42,476 bases of DNA from an uncultured Opitutales bacterium. Lineage in GTDB: Bacteria > Verrucomicrobiota > Verrucomicrobiia > Opitutales > Intestinicryptomonadaceae. Each line of letters begins with the position of its first letter. Positions within the stretch are counted from its first letter, which is position 1. Location of the stretch: NCBI GenBank assembly GCA_944389215.1, contig CALXLN010000042.1, positions 1-42,476 on the forward strand, given 5' to 3'. Made by a program: the position numbers and the translations under genes. The notes beneath the pieces are model-generated. The model worked only from the letters and a program-made list of their open reading frames with translations. It made no database searches and had not been told where the DNA came from. Shown piece by piece: positions 24,244-33,682 of this stretch.

Positions 24244-26133
24244 ATGAGATTCAGACTGACATTGTTTCTCTTACTGGTGAATGTGCTTTTGTTCTTCGGC
24301 ATATGGTCGCTTGAACGTCCGGATGATTCTGACGATATCAGGCCGAGCGATAGCGTTGCTTTTACCGTTCTACAGATAGAGGGTAAAAACATAGACAAGC
24401 CGCGAGTTTTGAAGCTTGAAAACAACAAATGGCGCATAGTTTCCCCCATCGACTGGCCCGCGAACTTGTTCGCTGTAAATAGAATAAAAAACCAGCTGGA
24501 ATTTCTCGATAAAGAGGCAAATTTTTCTCTAGACGAAGTAAAGAAACACGGCCATGCGCTTTCCGAATACGGCCTTGAAGACCCTGCCTATATTTTCAAG
24601 TACGGCAACGGCAAGAAAATGTATTCTTTGAAAATCGGCAAGAGCGCGCCGATAGGCGACCGCATTTACATGCTGGACGAAAACGGCGGCCGCATTATTG
24701 TGGTAGATAAGGAGTTTGTGGAAAGTCTTATTGTTGACATAGAACGCCTCCGCCAGCAGTCCATATTTGAAATTCCGCGCTTTGAGGTGTCGGCGTTCTC
24801 CATACGCCTTCCCGTAGGTGCTTCTGACGCTTCGGGAAAAATGAATTTTCGCAGGGTAGGCTTGATAAAAGACGGCGGAAAATGGAAGTTTGAAACTCCC
24901 ATCGTCGCCGCCGCAGACACGCGCGAGGTAAACGCGTTCCTCGACGACATTTGCCAGTTGTCGGCGATTGGTTTCAATTCCGATCCCGCCGAAAATACCG
25001 GATTTGACATAGCCACTTTGCCCGCTACAATAACCATTCAAGGCACCAACCGCCGGCAGGTCTTGTTATTGGGAGGCGAAACAAAAGACGGCTCGCAAAT
25101 CTACGCGCACCTTGAAAACAATCCCACCATATTTACTTTAGATTCCTCCATATTGAAGAAAATTTCCGATATACAAACCACGCTTAGAGAAAAGTCGTTT
25201 TTGCGTTTTGATATAAATCAAACTGTGGGCATAGACGTCTCGATGGGCGGAGAGAGTCTGAAACTGCGCAAACTTAAAAGCGGCGTATGGGATGTGATTG
25301 GCGGGGGCAAGGACGGGCAAACTCTGACTTCAAACGCGGATTTGGCTTTGGTGAACAATTTGCTTTCGCGTCTTGAAAAGGTGCGCGCCCGCCAATTCGT
25401 CAATGACGCCCCCGGTGAAAATCTTTCCGTTTACGGCTTGACGCCAAAATGTCTGCACATAGTAGCCACTCAATCTGACCAGAGCCAGCATGGCATACGC
25501 ATAGGCTCTATTTACAAGCTGGGCGGCGCGCGGCTGATGTATGCGGCTGCGGACGATTCTGACGCGGTTTATGGAATATCAATGGAGCTGGCAGAAGCGG
25601 CAAGCACGGATTTTCTCTTTTACCGCTCGCGTGTCTTGGACGTTTTGCCTGATAAGGCTAAGGTTGAATTTCTGAGGATTGCGGAACTTCAGAACGGCGG
25701 TCAGCCCCGCACGGTTTTTGAAATACAGTCGTCAAACGATGGATTCGACAAGGCTTTGTCGCTTTTGACTACGCGCCGTGCGGCGGCGGCTAAAACGCTG
25801 TTGGGGCTGGGAAAAAGATTTATAGTAGGAAATTATATAGATGCTCCGTTCTCTGAAAAAGGAGTCGAAATTGAAGGGCAAACGCATCCATGGAAATACG
25901 TTATGGAGGTCGGCTTTGAACTCCCCGGAACCGATTCCTCTACGCAAACCGAGACGTCGAAATGGCATTTTACCAAGCGGCTTGGAGGAACTGTCCAGTA
26001 CGGAGGAAGCGGAAAATCCGACGCTGTTTACACGCTTTCGGATTCGTGCATAGACGCCCTATTTGAACTAACGCAGGAACACGTTCCGCCGAAATCAGTT
26101 GAAAAACCGGCGCCGGTTCCGTTGAAACAATAG
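24244..26133 (+). CDS. DUF4340-domain protein
   Basis: This is a 629-residue protein with an N-terminal membrane anchor (about 4-22) and a large extracytoplasmic part. The segments YGLEDPAYIFKYGNGKKMYSL and IYMLDENGGRIIVVDKEFVE are typical of DUF4340, and a second similar repeat appears near VYGLTPKCLHIVATQ, so the domain occurs at least twice. Its function is unknown. It follows GldG-like by 20 bases with an AAGGAAA ribosome site, and such proteins are regular partners of GldG-type transporters. I infer that it is a periplasmic subunit of the same machine. Confidence 0.85.
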   Translation: MRFRLTLFLLLVNVLLFFGIWSLERPDDSDDIRPSDSVAFTVLQIEGKNIDKPRVLKLENNKWRIVSPIDWPANLFAVNRIKNQLEFLDKEANFSLDEVKKHGHALSEYGLEDPAYIFKYGNGKKMYSLKIGKSAPIGDRIYMLDENGGRIIVVDKEFVESLIVDIERLRQQSIFEIPRFEVSAFSIRLPVGASDASGKMNFRRVGLIKDGGKWKFETPIVAAADTREVNAFLDDICQLSAIGFNSDPAENTGFDIATLPATITIQGTNRRQVLLLGGETKDGSQIYAHLENNPTIFTLDSSILKKISDIQTTLREKSFLRFDINQTVGIDVSMGGESLKLRKLKSGVWDVIGGGKDGQTLTSNADLALVNNLLSRLEKVRARQFVNDAPGENLSVYGLTPKCLHIVATQSDQSQHGIRIGSIYKLGGARLMYAAADDSDAVYGISMELAEAASTDFLFYRSRVLDVLPDKAKVEFLRIAELQNGGQPRTVFEIQSSNDGFDKALSLLTTRRAAAAKTLLGLGKRFIVGNYIDAPFSEKGVEIEGQTHPWKYVMEVGFELPGTDSSTQTETSKWHFTKRLGGTVQYGGSGKSDAVYTLSDSCIDALFELTQEHVPPKSVEKPAPVPLKQ

Positions 26134-26144
26134 GAGAAACGGAC

Positions 26145-29012
26145 GTGCGAGGCAGAAGTCTCAGTCTGAAATTTCTCACTTTCGCGCTTAACGCGTTCTG
26201 GCGTTCTCTTTGGGCCTTAAACGCCTTTCTTATTTTTTCTGCTCTTGTTTTTTCGGCTGTTTTGTCTGTGCTGTTCTTTGTCGACAAGGTTCCAGTCCCA
26301 GAACGTCTTTGCGCCATAATAAAAGAAGAATGCGTGAAAAGGGGATTTGTAGCAGATTTTAAGTCTGCGTGGATTTCCCTAAGGGGCGGAATTCAGGCTG
26401 ACGGAATCACCCTGCGGTTTGAAGGAACTCCGGAGCCGTTTTTGTCGGCTGAAAGAATAGGGGTGGATTTTTGGATATTCCAAATGTTGAACGGAGAATT
26501 TTCCTTTAAGCGGGTCCGCGTGTTCAACGGGGCGCTCGGGACGACTTTTGAAGGCGCGGAGAAATCTCCTGCATTTTCAAAGATATATTTGGATTTGAGA
26601 AAAGACGGCGGATGGTGGACCGTCGAAGCGCTAAATTTTAGATGCGGCAGACTGTCGGCGGAAACTTCGGGAATTGTGGGCGCGGCATTTTCCCCGGAGG
26701 AATTTGCTGAAAATTTTATGCGCATAAATCCCGTCGACGATTTAAAAAAGAAGAGCCCGGCGTCAGGCGAAAAAACTGAATCAGGAAAATTTTTAGAAGC
26801 CGGAAAATATCCGGCGGATGCGCTCGACGCTGCATTGGAAAAGATTTCTCGCTACAACGATTATTTTGAAATGTTTTCCGAACCCGCGGTCATTCTGAGA
26901 TTCCGCCTATACGGCGGAAACGACAACAGATTTTCCGCGCGCCTGCGCGCGCAGGAGGCGAATTTTAAAGTTTTTGAGAGAGATGTGGAAGTCGACAGAA
27001 TGGGGCTTGAATTTCGGTATAGGGGCGATAAGGAATCGATATCTTTGCGGGCTTTTGCCGATAAAGTTTCCGGGGCGTCGCTGCCCGCATGCGACAATGT
27101 CGCCGCGCGGGCGGATTTGCTGGTATCGGACGGTTCTTATGCGCTCGAAGACATAGAGTTGGCCGCTAAGAAAATTTCCTACGAAGGAATGCTCATAGAC
27201 AATGTGTCTCTGAAAAAAGATTATATAGACGAAAAGGATTTTGGCAAAGACTGGATGTTTTTTGCGGCCCTAGACATATACAGGCTGGGCGGAAAATTTT
27301 CGTTCGATTCCTTGTACTCCGTAACAGCGGAATTCGGCGGCACGCTGAACCCCGACTGGGTATTGCACAGAAAGGAGCTTGATGGCATAAAAGAATTGAA
27401 ATCGTTTTCTTTTTCGAGAGGCATAAATGTGGAAGGCGCCGCTTTGTATTCTCCAAAGAGTTCCGTTTTTAAGCTCAAGGCGTGGGTCGATGCGCAAGAT
27501 TGCGTAATTTCTGGAATTCCCGTTGAAAACGTTTCCGGAGAGATTCTTTACGATACTCCTTCGGGGATGTTTGTCGGCAAGGACATAAGAATAAGCGCGC
27601 GCGAAGGTTGGAATTTAAGCGGATCGTACAGGCAGAACATGGCTACAAACCAATATTTTATCCGTTTGATAGGCAATATAAGGCCCATGGCGATATCATC
27701 TTTTATGGCGCCCTGGTGGACGCGCGTAATGGGGGCGTTTGCTTTTGAGGGACAAAAAAATTTTCCGTCCGCCGACGTAAGCGTCGAGGGCACTTGGGGA
27801 AAGCCGGATTTTATATGGTGCTACGCTGCAACCGAAGGCGTCAATGCGCTTTACGGCGGCGAAAAATTCGATGCGTTCTCGATGTACGTTTGGGTTAATC
27901 CGAGGCGTATAACTCTTTATGACGTGGAAATAGAGGCTGCCGACCGCCGCGCCCACGGCATAATAGAATGGCTTTACGGAGACAAGGGAATAACAAGCTA
28001 TCAAACTCAGGAGCTTTTTTTGGTGTCGACGCTCAATTCGCGCGAGCTTATAGCGTTGGGCGGCAACGACGCCCGCGAGGTTTTGGATGTGGTCAAATTC
28101 TCTACGGCCCCCAACATGACAATTAATGCCGTAATGCAAAATCCCGCCAGGCACAGTCAAAAACGCGATATATATAATGTGGACGCCTTCGCTTCGGGAG
28201 ACACAATTATTGAGTGCGCGTCTTTGAAAAACCTGCGTTTTAGCGCGCGCAGCGACAAGATTGTAACGCAAATAGAAGACGTCTCTTGCGAATTTTGCGG
28301 CGGGCAGGCTAGCGGCTCCGCGGCTTTGCGGAAAACAAAAGATTCAATGCTTTTTAAGGGCGATGCGCACGCCGAAAAAATGAACCAGCAAAAATTCTTT
28401 GAATTTTTAGCGTCGCTAGCGCCCGGTCCGCAGCCTGAAACGCCTTCCGAAAACGTCGCAGGCAAATCGGAGGCGGAAGGCGGAAACAGCATTATCGAAG
28501 GCGGAGAAAACGGCGAAATTACAGTGTCCATTTCGCTAGAGGGCGATGTTGACGCTTTTGAAAAATCTTCTGGCGGCGGATATGTAAACTTGGAAAACAA
28601 AGACTTGATAAAATTAAATCTGTTTGGGGCATTGTCGCGCGCAACCGCCGCGCTAAGACTGCCGTTCGGGTCTTTCGACATAACCTACGCGCACAGCAAT
28701 TTTGCCATAACGGACGGAGTTGTATCGTTCCCCCATTTGGAAATGGGCGGCCCCGTCATGCAGATAAAGGGCGCGGCAAATTACGACTTTATGAAGGACG
28801 ACATAGGCGCCACTCTTGCAATAATACCTTTCGGCGGAATCACCACGCCTATAATTTCAAATGTAGTTTCCGTAATAAATCCGATTACAAACACGGTGCA
28901 GGCCACCGTTGACGGCAAGATTTCCGACCCTAAAATAGGGTTGAAGCTGAATCCCGTAAATATAATCCAGAGTGAAAAGAAGATTCAGGAGGACATACGT
29001 TCGGATCTATGA
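26145..29012 (+). CDS. AsmA-like inner membrane protein with large periplasmic domain
   Basis: This is a 955-residue protein starting with GTG at 26145, supported by a GGAG site (26133-26136) eight bases upstream. An N-terminal transmembrane helix (about 24-49) is followed by a very long beta-rich periplasmic part. The C-terminal region (about 820-945) has SHAPES typical of the AsmA/DUF3971 group: YAHSNFAITDGVVSFPHLEM, then LAIIPFGGITTPIISNVV and ATVDGKISDPKIGL. AsmA-like proteins (TamB, YhdP) form lipid bridges between the membranes. It sits 11 bases after the DUF4340 gene, so it may belong to the same transcript, but a functional link to the ABC transporter is only inferred. Confidence 0.8.
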   Translation: MRGRSLSLKFLTFALNAFWRSLWALNAFLIFSALVFSAVLSVLFFVDKVPVPERLCAIIKEECVKRGFVADFKSAWISLRGGIQADGITLRFEGTPEPFLSAERIGVDFWIFQMLNGEFSFKRVRVFNGALGTTFEGAEKSPAFSKIYLDLRKDGGWWTVEALNFRCGRLSAETSGIVGAAFSPEEFAENFMRINPVDDLKKKSPASGEKTESGKFLEAGKYPADALDAALEKISRYNDYFEMFSEPAVILRFRLYGGNDNRFSARLRAQEANFKVFERDVEVDRMGLEFRYRGDKESISLRAFADKVSGASLPACDNVAARADLLVSDGSYALEDIELAAKKISYEGMLIDNVSLKKDYIDEKDFGKDWMFFAALDIYRLGGKFSFDSLYSVTAEFGGTLNPDWVLHRKELDGIKELKSFSFSRGINVEGAALYSPKSSVFKLKAWVDAQDCVISGIPVENVSGEILYDTPSGMFVGKDIRISAREGWNLSGSYRQNMATNQYFIRLIGNIRPMAISSFMAPWWTRVMGAFAFEGQKNFPSADVSVEGTWGKPDFIWCYAATEGVNALYGGEKFDAFSMYVWVNPRRITLYDVEIEAADRRAHGIIEWLYGDKGITSYQTQELFLVSTLNSRELIALGGNDAREVLDVVKFSTAPNMTINAVMQNPARHSQKRDIYNVDAFASGDTIIECASLKNLRFSARSDKIVTQIEDVSCEFCGGQASGSAALRKTKDSMLFKGDAHAEKMNQQKFFEFLASLAPGPQPETPSENVAGKSEAEGGNSIIEGGENGEITVSISLEGDVDAFEKSSGGGYVNLENKDLIKLNLFGALSRATAALRLPFGSFDITYAHSNFAITDGVVSFPHLEMGGPVMQIKGAANYDFMKDDIGATLAIIPFGGITTPIISNVVSVINPITNTVQATVDGKISDPKIGLKLNPVNIIQSEKKIQEDIRSDL

Positions 29013-29058
29013 TATTTTCTTGTAAATAAAAGCGGCAAAATGTAACTTTTTTCAATTT

Positions 29059-29991
29059 ATGAGCCAAAATCAGAAACTCAAATGCGGCGTGGTAGGCGTT
29101 GGATACCTCGGACAACACCACGCCAGAATATATTCGCAACTCGATACCACGACTCTAGTGGGAGTTTACGACAACAATCGCGAGAGGGCGCAGGAAATTG
29201 CATCGCTATACGGGTGCAAAGTGTTCGATTCTGTCGAGCAGGCGGGAGACGAGTGCGACGCCGTAAGCGTTGTGGTTCCCACCGATAGGCATACGGAAGT
29301 TGCAATGCCGCTCTTTGAGCGCAATTGCGACCTGCTTATAGAAAAGCCAATATGCACGTCTATAGAAGACGCTGAAAAAATAGTGCAAACAGCCAAAGAA
29401 AAAAAACTAATCGTGCAAGTTGGACATATAGAACACTTCAATCCAGTAATGGAATTCATGGAGGAGCACGTCAAGCAGCCCCGCTTCATAACCGCCGACA
29501 GGCTCGCTCCTTTCAATCCGCGCGGCACGGAAGTAAGCGTGGTCTTGGATTTGATGATTCACGATATAGGAGTTGTGCTAAAGCTTGCAAATTCGGAGAT
29601 AGAAAGCATAGAAGCAGTCGGTGTCGGAGTTTTAAGCAATACTCAAGACATAGCCAACGCCCGCATCCGCTTTAAAAATAAGTGCGTTGCAAATCTCAAT
29701 GTAAGCCGCGTAAGCCTCAAGAAAATCCGTGAAATAAGAATATTTCAGCCCGGCGCGTACATGTCGCTTGATTTTATGAATCAGCGCGGGCACTTGATTA
29801 AGGTAAAAGATTCCAAGGAAATTATTCCGGAGGAGGTCCCTTTTGAAAAGCAGGAGCCGTTGAAGTCGGAACTCGCAAGTTTTGCAAACTGCGTTATAAA
29901 TAAGCTCAACCCAAAGGTGGACGCGCAGCTTGGAACGAGCGCCCTTGAAGTCGCCCTCGAAATCGTCCGCCAAATAAAGAACTGCAAATAA
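29059..29991 (+). CDS. Gfo/Idh/MocA oxidoreductase adjacent to lpxB (GnnA-like candidate)
   Basis: This is a 310-residue NAD(P)-dependent sugar dehydrogenase. The Rossmann fold begins GVVGVGYLGQHHARIY (about residues 10-25), and the dehydrogenase signature EKPICTSIEDAEKIV includes the conserved Lys-Pro. A VGHIEHFNPV segment and DLMIHDIGVVLKL carry the conserved catalytic-region residues. A Gfo/Idh gene beside lpxB is a known arrangement. In Acidithiobacillus and Leptospira, GnnA oxidises UDP-GlcNAc at C3 and GnnB aminates it, giving 3-amino lipid A. No gnnB is seen in this window. The lpxB gene starts one base after its stop. Confidence 0.85.
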   Translation: MSQNQKLKCGVVGVGYLGQHHARIYSQLDTTTLVGVYDNNRERAQEIASLYGCKVFDSVEQAGDECDAVSVVVPTDRHTEVAMPLFERNCDLLIEKPICTSIEDAEKIVQTAKEKKLIVQVGHIEHFNPVMEFMEEHVKQPRFITADRLAPFNPRGTEVSVVLDLMIHDIGVVLKLANSEIESIEAVGVGVLSNTQDIANARIRFKNKCVANLNVSRVSLKKIREIRIFQPGAYMSLDFMNQRGHLIKVKDSKEIIPEEVPFEKQEPLKSELASFANCVINKLNPKVDAQLGTSALEVALEIVRQIKNCK

Positions 29992-29992
29992 T

Positions 29993-31168
29993 ATGGCGGA
30001 AGACGTTTTGAATATGCGCGAATTTTCATTCGCCGCGCCCAAAGACGGGCGGTGCGATGTGCTTGTCATTGCCGGAGAGCATTCCGGCGACGAGCAGGCT
30101 GCGCGCATGTTAAAAAACGTTTTTGAAAAGGATTCGGGGCTGCGCGTGTGCGCTTTCGGCGGAATTTGTCTCGAGCGCGCAGGCGCGCAGCTGCTTTTCG
30201 ACATGACTGCATTTTCCGTTGTAGGCTTGACGGAGGTTTTAAAAAATTACGCTTTTTTTAAGAAACTGTCTGAAGCTGTTGTGGATTGGATTTGCGCCCA
30301 CAAGCCGCGGGCTGTTTGTTTTGTAGACTATCCGGGGTTTAATATGCGCATAGCTTCCATCCTAAAGGAGCGCGGCGTAAGCGTAAAAGGCGGAGGAAGC
30401 GTAAAAACCCTTTATTATATAAGTCCTCAGATTTGGGCTTGGAAGGCAAAGCGGCGCTTTAAAATGGCGGAAACTCTCGATGCTTTGGCGGTGATATTCC
30501 CTTTCGAGGTAAAGTGCTACGCCGACACGTCTTTGAAGGTGGATTTTGTAGGGCACCCTTTCTTGGAGAAGTCTTACGAGCCGCCTGTAAAGTACGATGC
30601 CGGCGGAGAAATACTTTTGCTTGCCGGCAGCCGCGGCATAGCGGTGTCGCGCATATTTCCGGTTATGTTGGGTGCGCTCAGGCTTATTCCGGAAGAAAGG
30701 GCGGTTGCGGTTTATCCAACGGCCGCTATAAAAGAACTGCTTGAGCGGGCTCTGAAAAAAAATCCCGACGTCGCCGGGCGCGTAAGGCTCGTTGGCAATG
30801 AGAGCGGGGTTTTAGGCGTAAAGGCGGTAATGATGAGTTCCGGAACGATGTCTTTGGCGTGCTCTTTAGAGGGAATACCGGGAGCGATTGTCTACAAGGC
30901 AAATCCAATTACGTATATTGTCGGAAGAGGCCTTGTAAAAATAAAATACCTAAGCATCGCCAACATTCTTTTGGACAAGCCTGCGTGGCGCGAATTTATA
31001 CAATTCGAGGCGTCTGCGCGCAAGCTTGCAAAATATATGAAAGAGTGCATTGGCGATTCATCCGAACGCAAAAAATTTCTTTTATACGCTGAAAAGTTGC
31101 GCAGCCTTCTCCAAGCTCCCAAGAATATGGGGGCCGCGGATTGGCTTGCGGCGCGTCTGAATGATTAG
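29993..31168 (+). CDS. lpxB: Lipid A disaccharide synthase
   Basis: LpxB joins UDP-diacylglucosamine and lipid X to make the lipid A disaccharide on the inner face of the inner membrane. This 391-residue protein shows IAGEHSGDEQAARML (about residues 24-38), VVGLTEVLKNYAF, FVDYPGFNMRIA, YYISPQIWAWKAKR, and DFVGHPFLE. These are the main conserved blocks of the GT19 family. A short glycine-rich insertion (KGGGSV) lies before the ISPQIWAW motif. It marks the organism as an LPS producer. It is immediately downstream of the Gfo/Idh gene and closes this plus-strand run. Confidence 0.94.
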   Translation: MAEDVLNMREFSFAAPKDGRCDVLVIAGEHSGDEQAARMLKNVFEKDSGLRVCAFGGICLERAGAQLLFDMTAFSVVGLTEVLKNYAFFKKLSEAVVDWICAHKPRAVCFVDYPGFNMRIASILKERGVSVKGGGSVKTLYYISPQIWAWKAKRRFKMAETLDALAVIFPFEVKCYADTSLKVDFVGHPFLEKSYEPPVKYDAGGEILLLAGSRGIAVSRIFPVMLGALRLIPEERAVAVYPTAAIKELLERALKKNPDVAGRVRLVGNESGVLGVKAVMMSSGTMSLACSLEGIPGAIVYKANPITYIVGRGLVKIKYLSIANILLDKPAWREFIQFEASARKLAKYMKECIGDSSERKKFLLYAEKLRSLLQAPKNMGAADWLAARLND

Positions 31169-31578
31169 GCGCATACGGGTTCTTCGAAAAAATAAGTCGC
31201 CTATTCCCGAAGCAGACAGGTGGACGGAAACAGTTCTTTTTTGCGCCAAATCCGAAACAACCGTCATATAAGTTTGTTCGGGCTTGTTTGCATTCCGCGG
31301 TATGGAAGGTTCGATGCGCAGAAGGTCAGGTCTGGCGGTTGTATCGCGTATTGCTTTGGCTGTTTTGCGATTGAGCCGAAGGCCCGGGTAGGTTGCGCAA
31401 TGGGTGGATTTGTCGGGAAAACGTGCTTCCTATTCGAATTAGTTTGCTGTAGCTTATGTTTTTTACAGGTGTACCGGCAGATAAAAATAGGCAGGCGCGG
31501 ATGGCTTTTTGAAGTAAAATGGGGTTTTGCAGCCAGTTTGTTTGCATGGGAGATTTCCGCGCTTTTGCGTTTGGCCCA
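31169..31578. other. 410-base intergenic stretch between lpxB and the MidA-like gene
   Basis: The two flanking genes converge here. Open frames exist on both strands, for example a GTG-started 120-codon frame at 31220-31582 that is unusually Cys-rich. None has a ribosome site, a recognisable domain, or codon use like its neighbours. I found no clear terminator hairpin with a T-run. It could be a decayed gene. Confidence 0.3.
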
Positions 31579-32550
31579 TTAGAGTCTTGCTGCGCAAAGA
31601 ATCCTAAAACAGGCGCCCATGTGCGCTGGGCTTAACAATTGAACGAGTTCCCTTTTGTCGGGAGAGAACGCGTCGGGAGACGATGCGATTTCTTTTATTT
31701 CTTCTCCGGCGTATTTTATGAAAAATTCTTCTTGGCTTGCTGCAAAAGCTTCAGAAAATCCGCATTCTAGGGCGATGTCCCTTAAAACGTCGGAACATGG
31801 AGAAAATGTTATATCGGAATTTCCAACTTTCGAGAAGAAATCCGCACCTTGCGTGTGCCTAAAATAAGTTCTGGCGGTTCCGTTTGGCAGAATGGAAATT
31901 TCTTCGGCTGTTCTAAAATAATCAGCAAATAGAAGTATCCCGCGCCAGTTTTGCAAACACAGTTTTTTTAGCAGCCCGCAGGCGTCGAACGAGAAATCTA
32001 CCCTAAATCCTTGCACTTCGGCTTTGGGAAAATATTTACGCAACAGCGCAGATTCTGATTCGCCGGCTTCAATGAATATTTCCCGGGGAGGGAAAGAGGG
32101 GGAATCGAATTTTAGGTGGGCTTTTGCCCATTTCCCATCTATGAATTTAAAGCGCGAAAACGGCCGCGAATCCAGAAGTTCGTTTGAAAAAACAACCGCG
32201 CTTGGCGGCAAAACAAGCTCGTCGCCCAACCTTAGGACTTTTGCGGATTTTAGCGCGCAGGAGTCTGGCTCTGCGCCGATTTCAATCTTTTCAAAAAGAG
32301 TTGCGTCGTAATTTTTAGATTTAAGGATGTTTTCCGCGCACGCGTTTAAGAGCTTGCCGAAAACTTTGCGCTTTAGGCTAGATGCGGTATAAAAGTCCGC
32401 GCCTTTCTTGCCTACGCGCAGTTTAGGCTTTACGTAATATCCGAATTCGGAATCAAACAGGCAGAAACTTATGAATCGGCTCCACTCCATAATGCCGCCG
32501 TTTTCGCGGGCGGCTTTTATTATTTTTTCTTCTAGGGGTTGGGATGTCAT
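31579..32550 (-). CDS. MidA-like (DUF185) methyltransferase-fold protein with altered SAM region
   Basis: This is a 323-residue protein. The N-terminus GIMEWSRFISFCLFDSEFGYYV and GKKGADFYTASSLKRKVFG match MidA/NDUFAF7, a SAM-dependent arginine methyltransferase family. So do FSNELLDSRPFSRFKF, the LLFADYF strand and TYFRHTQGADFF with the following helix. The glycine-rich SAM motif, normally E(L/I)GPGxGxL, reads EIGAEPDSCAL, and the stretch from there to NELLD is about 50 residues shorter than in NDUFAF7. SAM binding may be lost. The ATG at 32550 overlaps the recF stop (ATGA). The frame could start further upstream within recF, but this start fits the family. Confidence 0.75.
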   Translation of the reverse strand: MTSQPLEEKIIKAARENGGIMEWSRFISFCLFDSEFGYYVKPKLRVGKKGADFYTASSLKRKVFGKLLNACAENILKSKNYDATLFEKIEIGAEPDSCALKSAKVLRLGDELVLPPSAVVFSNELLDSRPFSRFKFIDGKWAKAHLKFDSPSFPPREIFIEAGESESALLRKYFPKAEVQGFRVDFSFDACGLLKKLCLQNWRGILLFADYFRTAEEISILPNGTARTYFRHTQGADFFSKVGNSDITFSPCSDVLRDIALECGFSEAFAASQEEFFIKYAGEEIKEIASSPDAFSPDKRELVQLLSPAHMGACFRILCAARL

Positions 32551-33623
32551 TGGAAGCTGCCATTGAAGACGGTTATTGTTTTCCAGTCGCTTCGGATTCC
32601 GTCCGACGGCGCCGGAGTTGTGGAGGTGGCTATCACTTGGGCGCTGGGGCTTACGCACTCCCAGAAAGCTGCGCGCCTGTAGGCGTCGAGTTCTCCAAGT
32701 ATATCGTCGCACAAAATAGGCGGTTCAGTTTGGGCAACCCTTTTTTGTATTTCAAATTGGGCGAGTTTTAGGGCGATTACAGCGGAGCGCTGTTGGCCTT
32801 CTGAGGCGTATAATTTTGCGTCGCGGCCGGCTATGTAAAAAGCCATGTCGTCGCGGTGCGGGCCTTTGCGCGTAACCCGCGCTTCCATATCGGAACTCCG
32901 CTCCTTTTCAAAAAGATTTACAAAGTCTTCAACAGAATATTCCGCGCACGGGGATTTTAGGCGTATTTTTGCGTCTTCGCCGTTTTCGCGCGCGAGTATC
33001 GCATATCGGCTTCCGGATATTTGTCCGAGTTCCTCTAGCCACTCGCCGCGCTTCTTTGAAATTTCAGCGGCAGCTTCCGCCATTTGGAGCTCAAATGGCG
33101 CGTACAGAGATTGCGATTGTTCGCCGTCTTTTAACAGTGCGTTCCGGTGGGGAAGGGTTGCGTAATATTTTTTGAGGGCTGCAAAGTATTGCGGGTCGAC
33201 CGACGATATGAACATATCTATGTCCTTGCGGCGCACGTCGGGAGAGTCGCGCAAAATTCTTATGTCTTCTGAAGTCATTGCCAGTGCCGGAAACTTTCCT
33301 ATGTAGTCGGCGAATTTTTCCACTTCAGAGTTGTCTATACATACTCTGCGCCTGTCGGAAATTCTTATTTCAATTTCGCTGCATTCAGATTCGGATGTTT
33401 CAACACACGCGAGTACCGCGGCCTCTTTGCAGGATTGGCGCACTAGCGCCTTTAAATTCTGCGTCCTGAAAGAGCGCAGCGCAGGAAGCAGCCCGAGCGC
33501 CTCAAGGAGGTTGGTTTTGCCCTGGGCATTTTGTCCGCAAATCCATACGGAGCGCGAATTCAAATCCGCTTCGGCGAATTCGACATTCCTGAAATTCTGC
33601 AATCTGACAAAATTTATCTTCAC
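32547..33623 (-). CDS. recF: DNA replication and repair protein RecF
   Basis: RecF is an SMC-like ATPase that loads RecA at single-strand gaps with RecO and RecR. This 358-residue protein shows LQNFRNVEFAEADL, Walker A GQNAQGKTNLLEALG, the signature ASEGQQRSAVIALKLAQ, and Walker B PPILCDDILGELD. The start is a GTG at 33623. It is not beside dnaA, dnaN or gyrB, which is its common place. It is followed by, and overlaps, the MidA-like gene, and it diverges from ruvB, another repair gene. Confidence 0.94.
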   Translation of the reverse strand: MKINFVRLQNFRNVEFAEADLNSRSVWICGQNAQGKTNLLEALGLLPALRSFRTQNLKALVRQSCKEAAVLACVETSESECSEIEIRISDRRRVCIDNSEVEKFADYIGKFPALAMTSEDIRILRDSPDVRRKDIDMFISSVDPQYFAALKKYYATLPHRNALLKDGEQSQSLYAPFELQMAEAAAEISKKRGEWLEELGQISGSRYAILARENGEDAKIRLKSPCAEYSVEDFVNLFEKERSSDMEARVTRKGPHRDDMAFYIAGRDAKLYASEGQQRSAVIALKLAQFEIQKRVAQTEPPILCDDILGELDAYRRAAFWECVSPSAQVIATSTTPAPSDGIRSDWKTITVFNGSFQ

Positions 33624-33636
33624 AATCTATTAAAGT

Positions 33637-33665
33637 AGTGTAGGGTGTATCTAAAATTCAGCCAA
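33637..33665 (-). promoter_or_regulatory. Candidate recF promoter
   Basis: On the minus strand, TTGGCT (33665-33660) and TACACT (33642-33637) are 17 bases apart, each with four of six consensus matches. It lies within the 59-base divergent gap between recF and ruvB. A matching plus-strand promoter for ruvB is not obvious. Confidence 0.4.
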
Positions 33666-33682
33666 GTAAAGTTTTTTTTGAA

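Noticed and set aside
31300..31330. tRNA-like GGTTCGAT
   Set aside because: The flanking bases do not form a T-arm stem, and no acceptor or anticodon arms are present.
31300..31360. SRP RNA-like GGTCAGGTCTGG
   Set aside because: The conserved GGAAGCAGCCA tetraloop region does not follow.
31220..31582. GTG-started 120-codon frame on the plus strand, Cys-rich
   Set aside because: No ribosome site, no recognisable domain, unusual composition, and it overlaps the end of the MidA-like gene.
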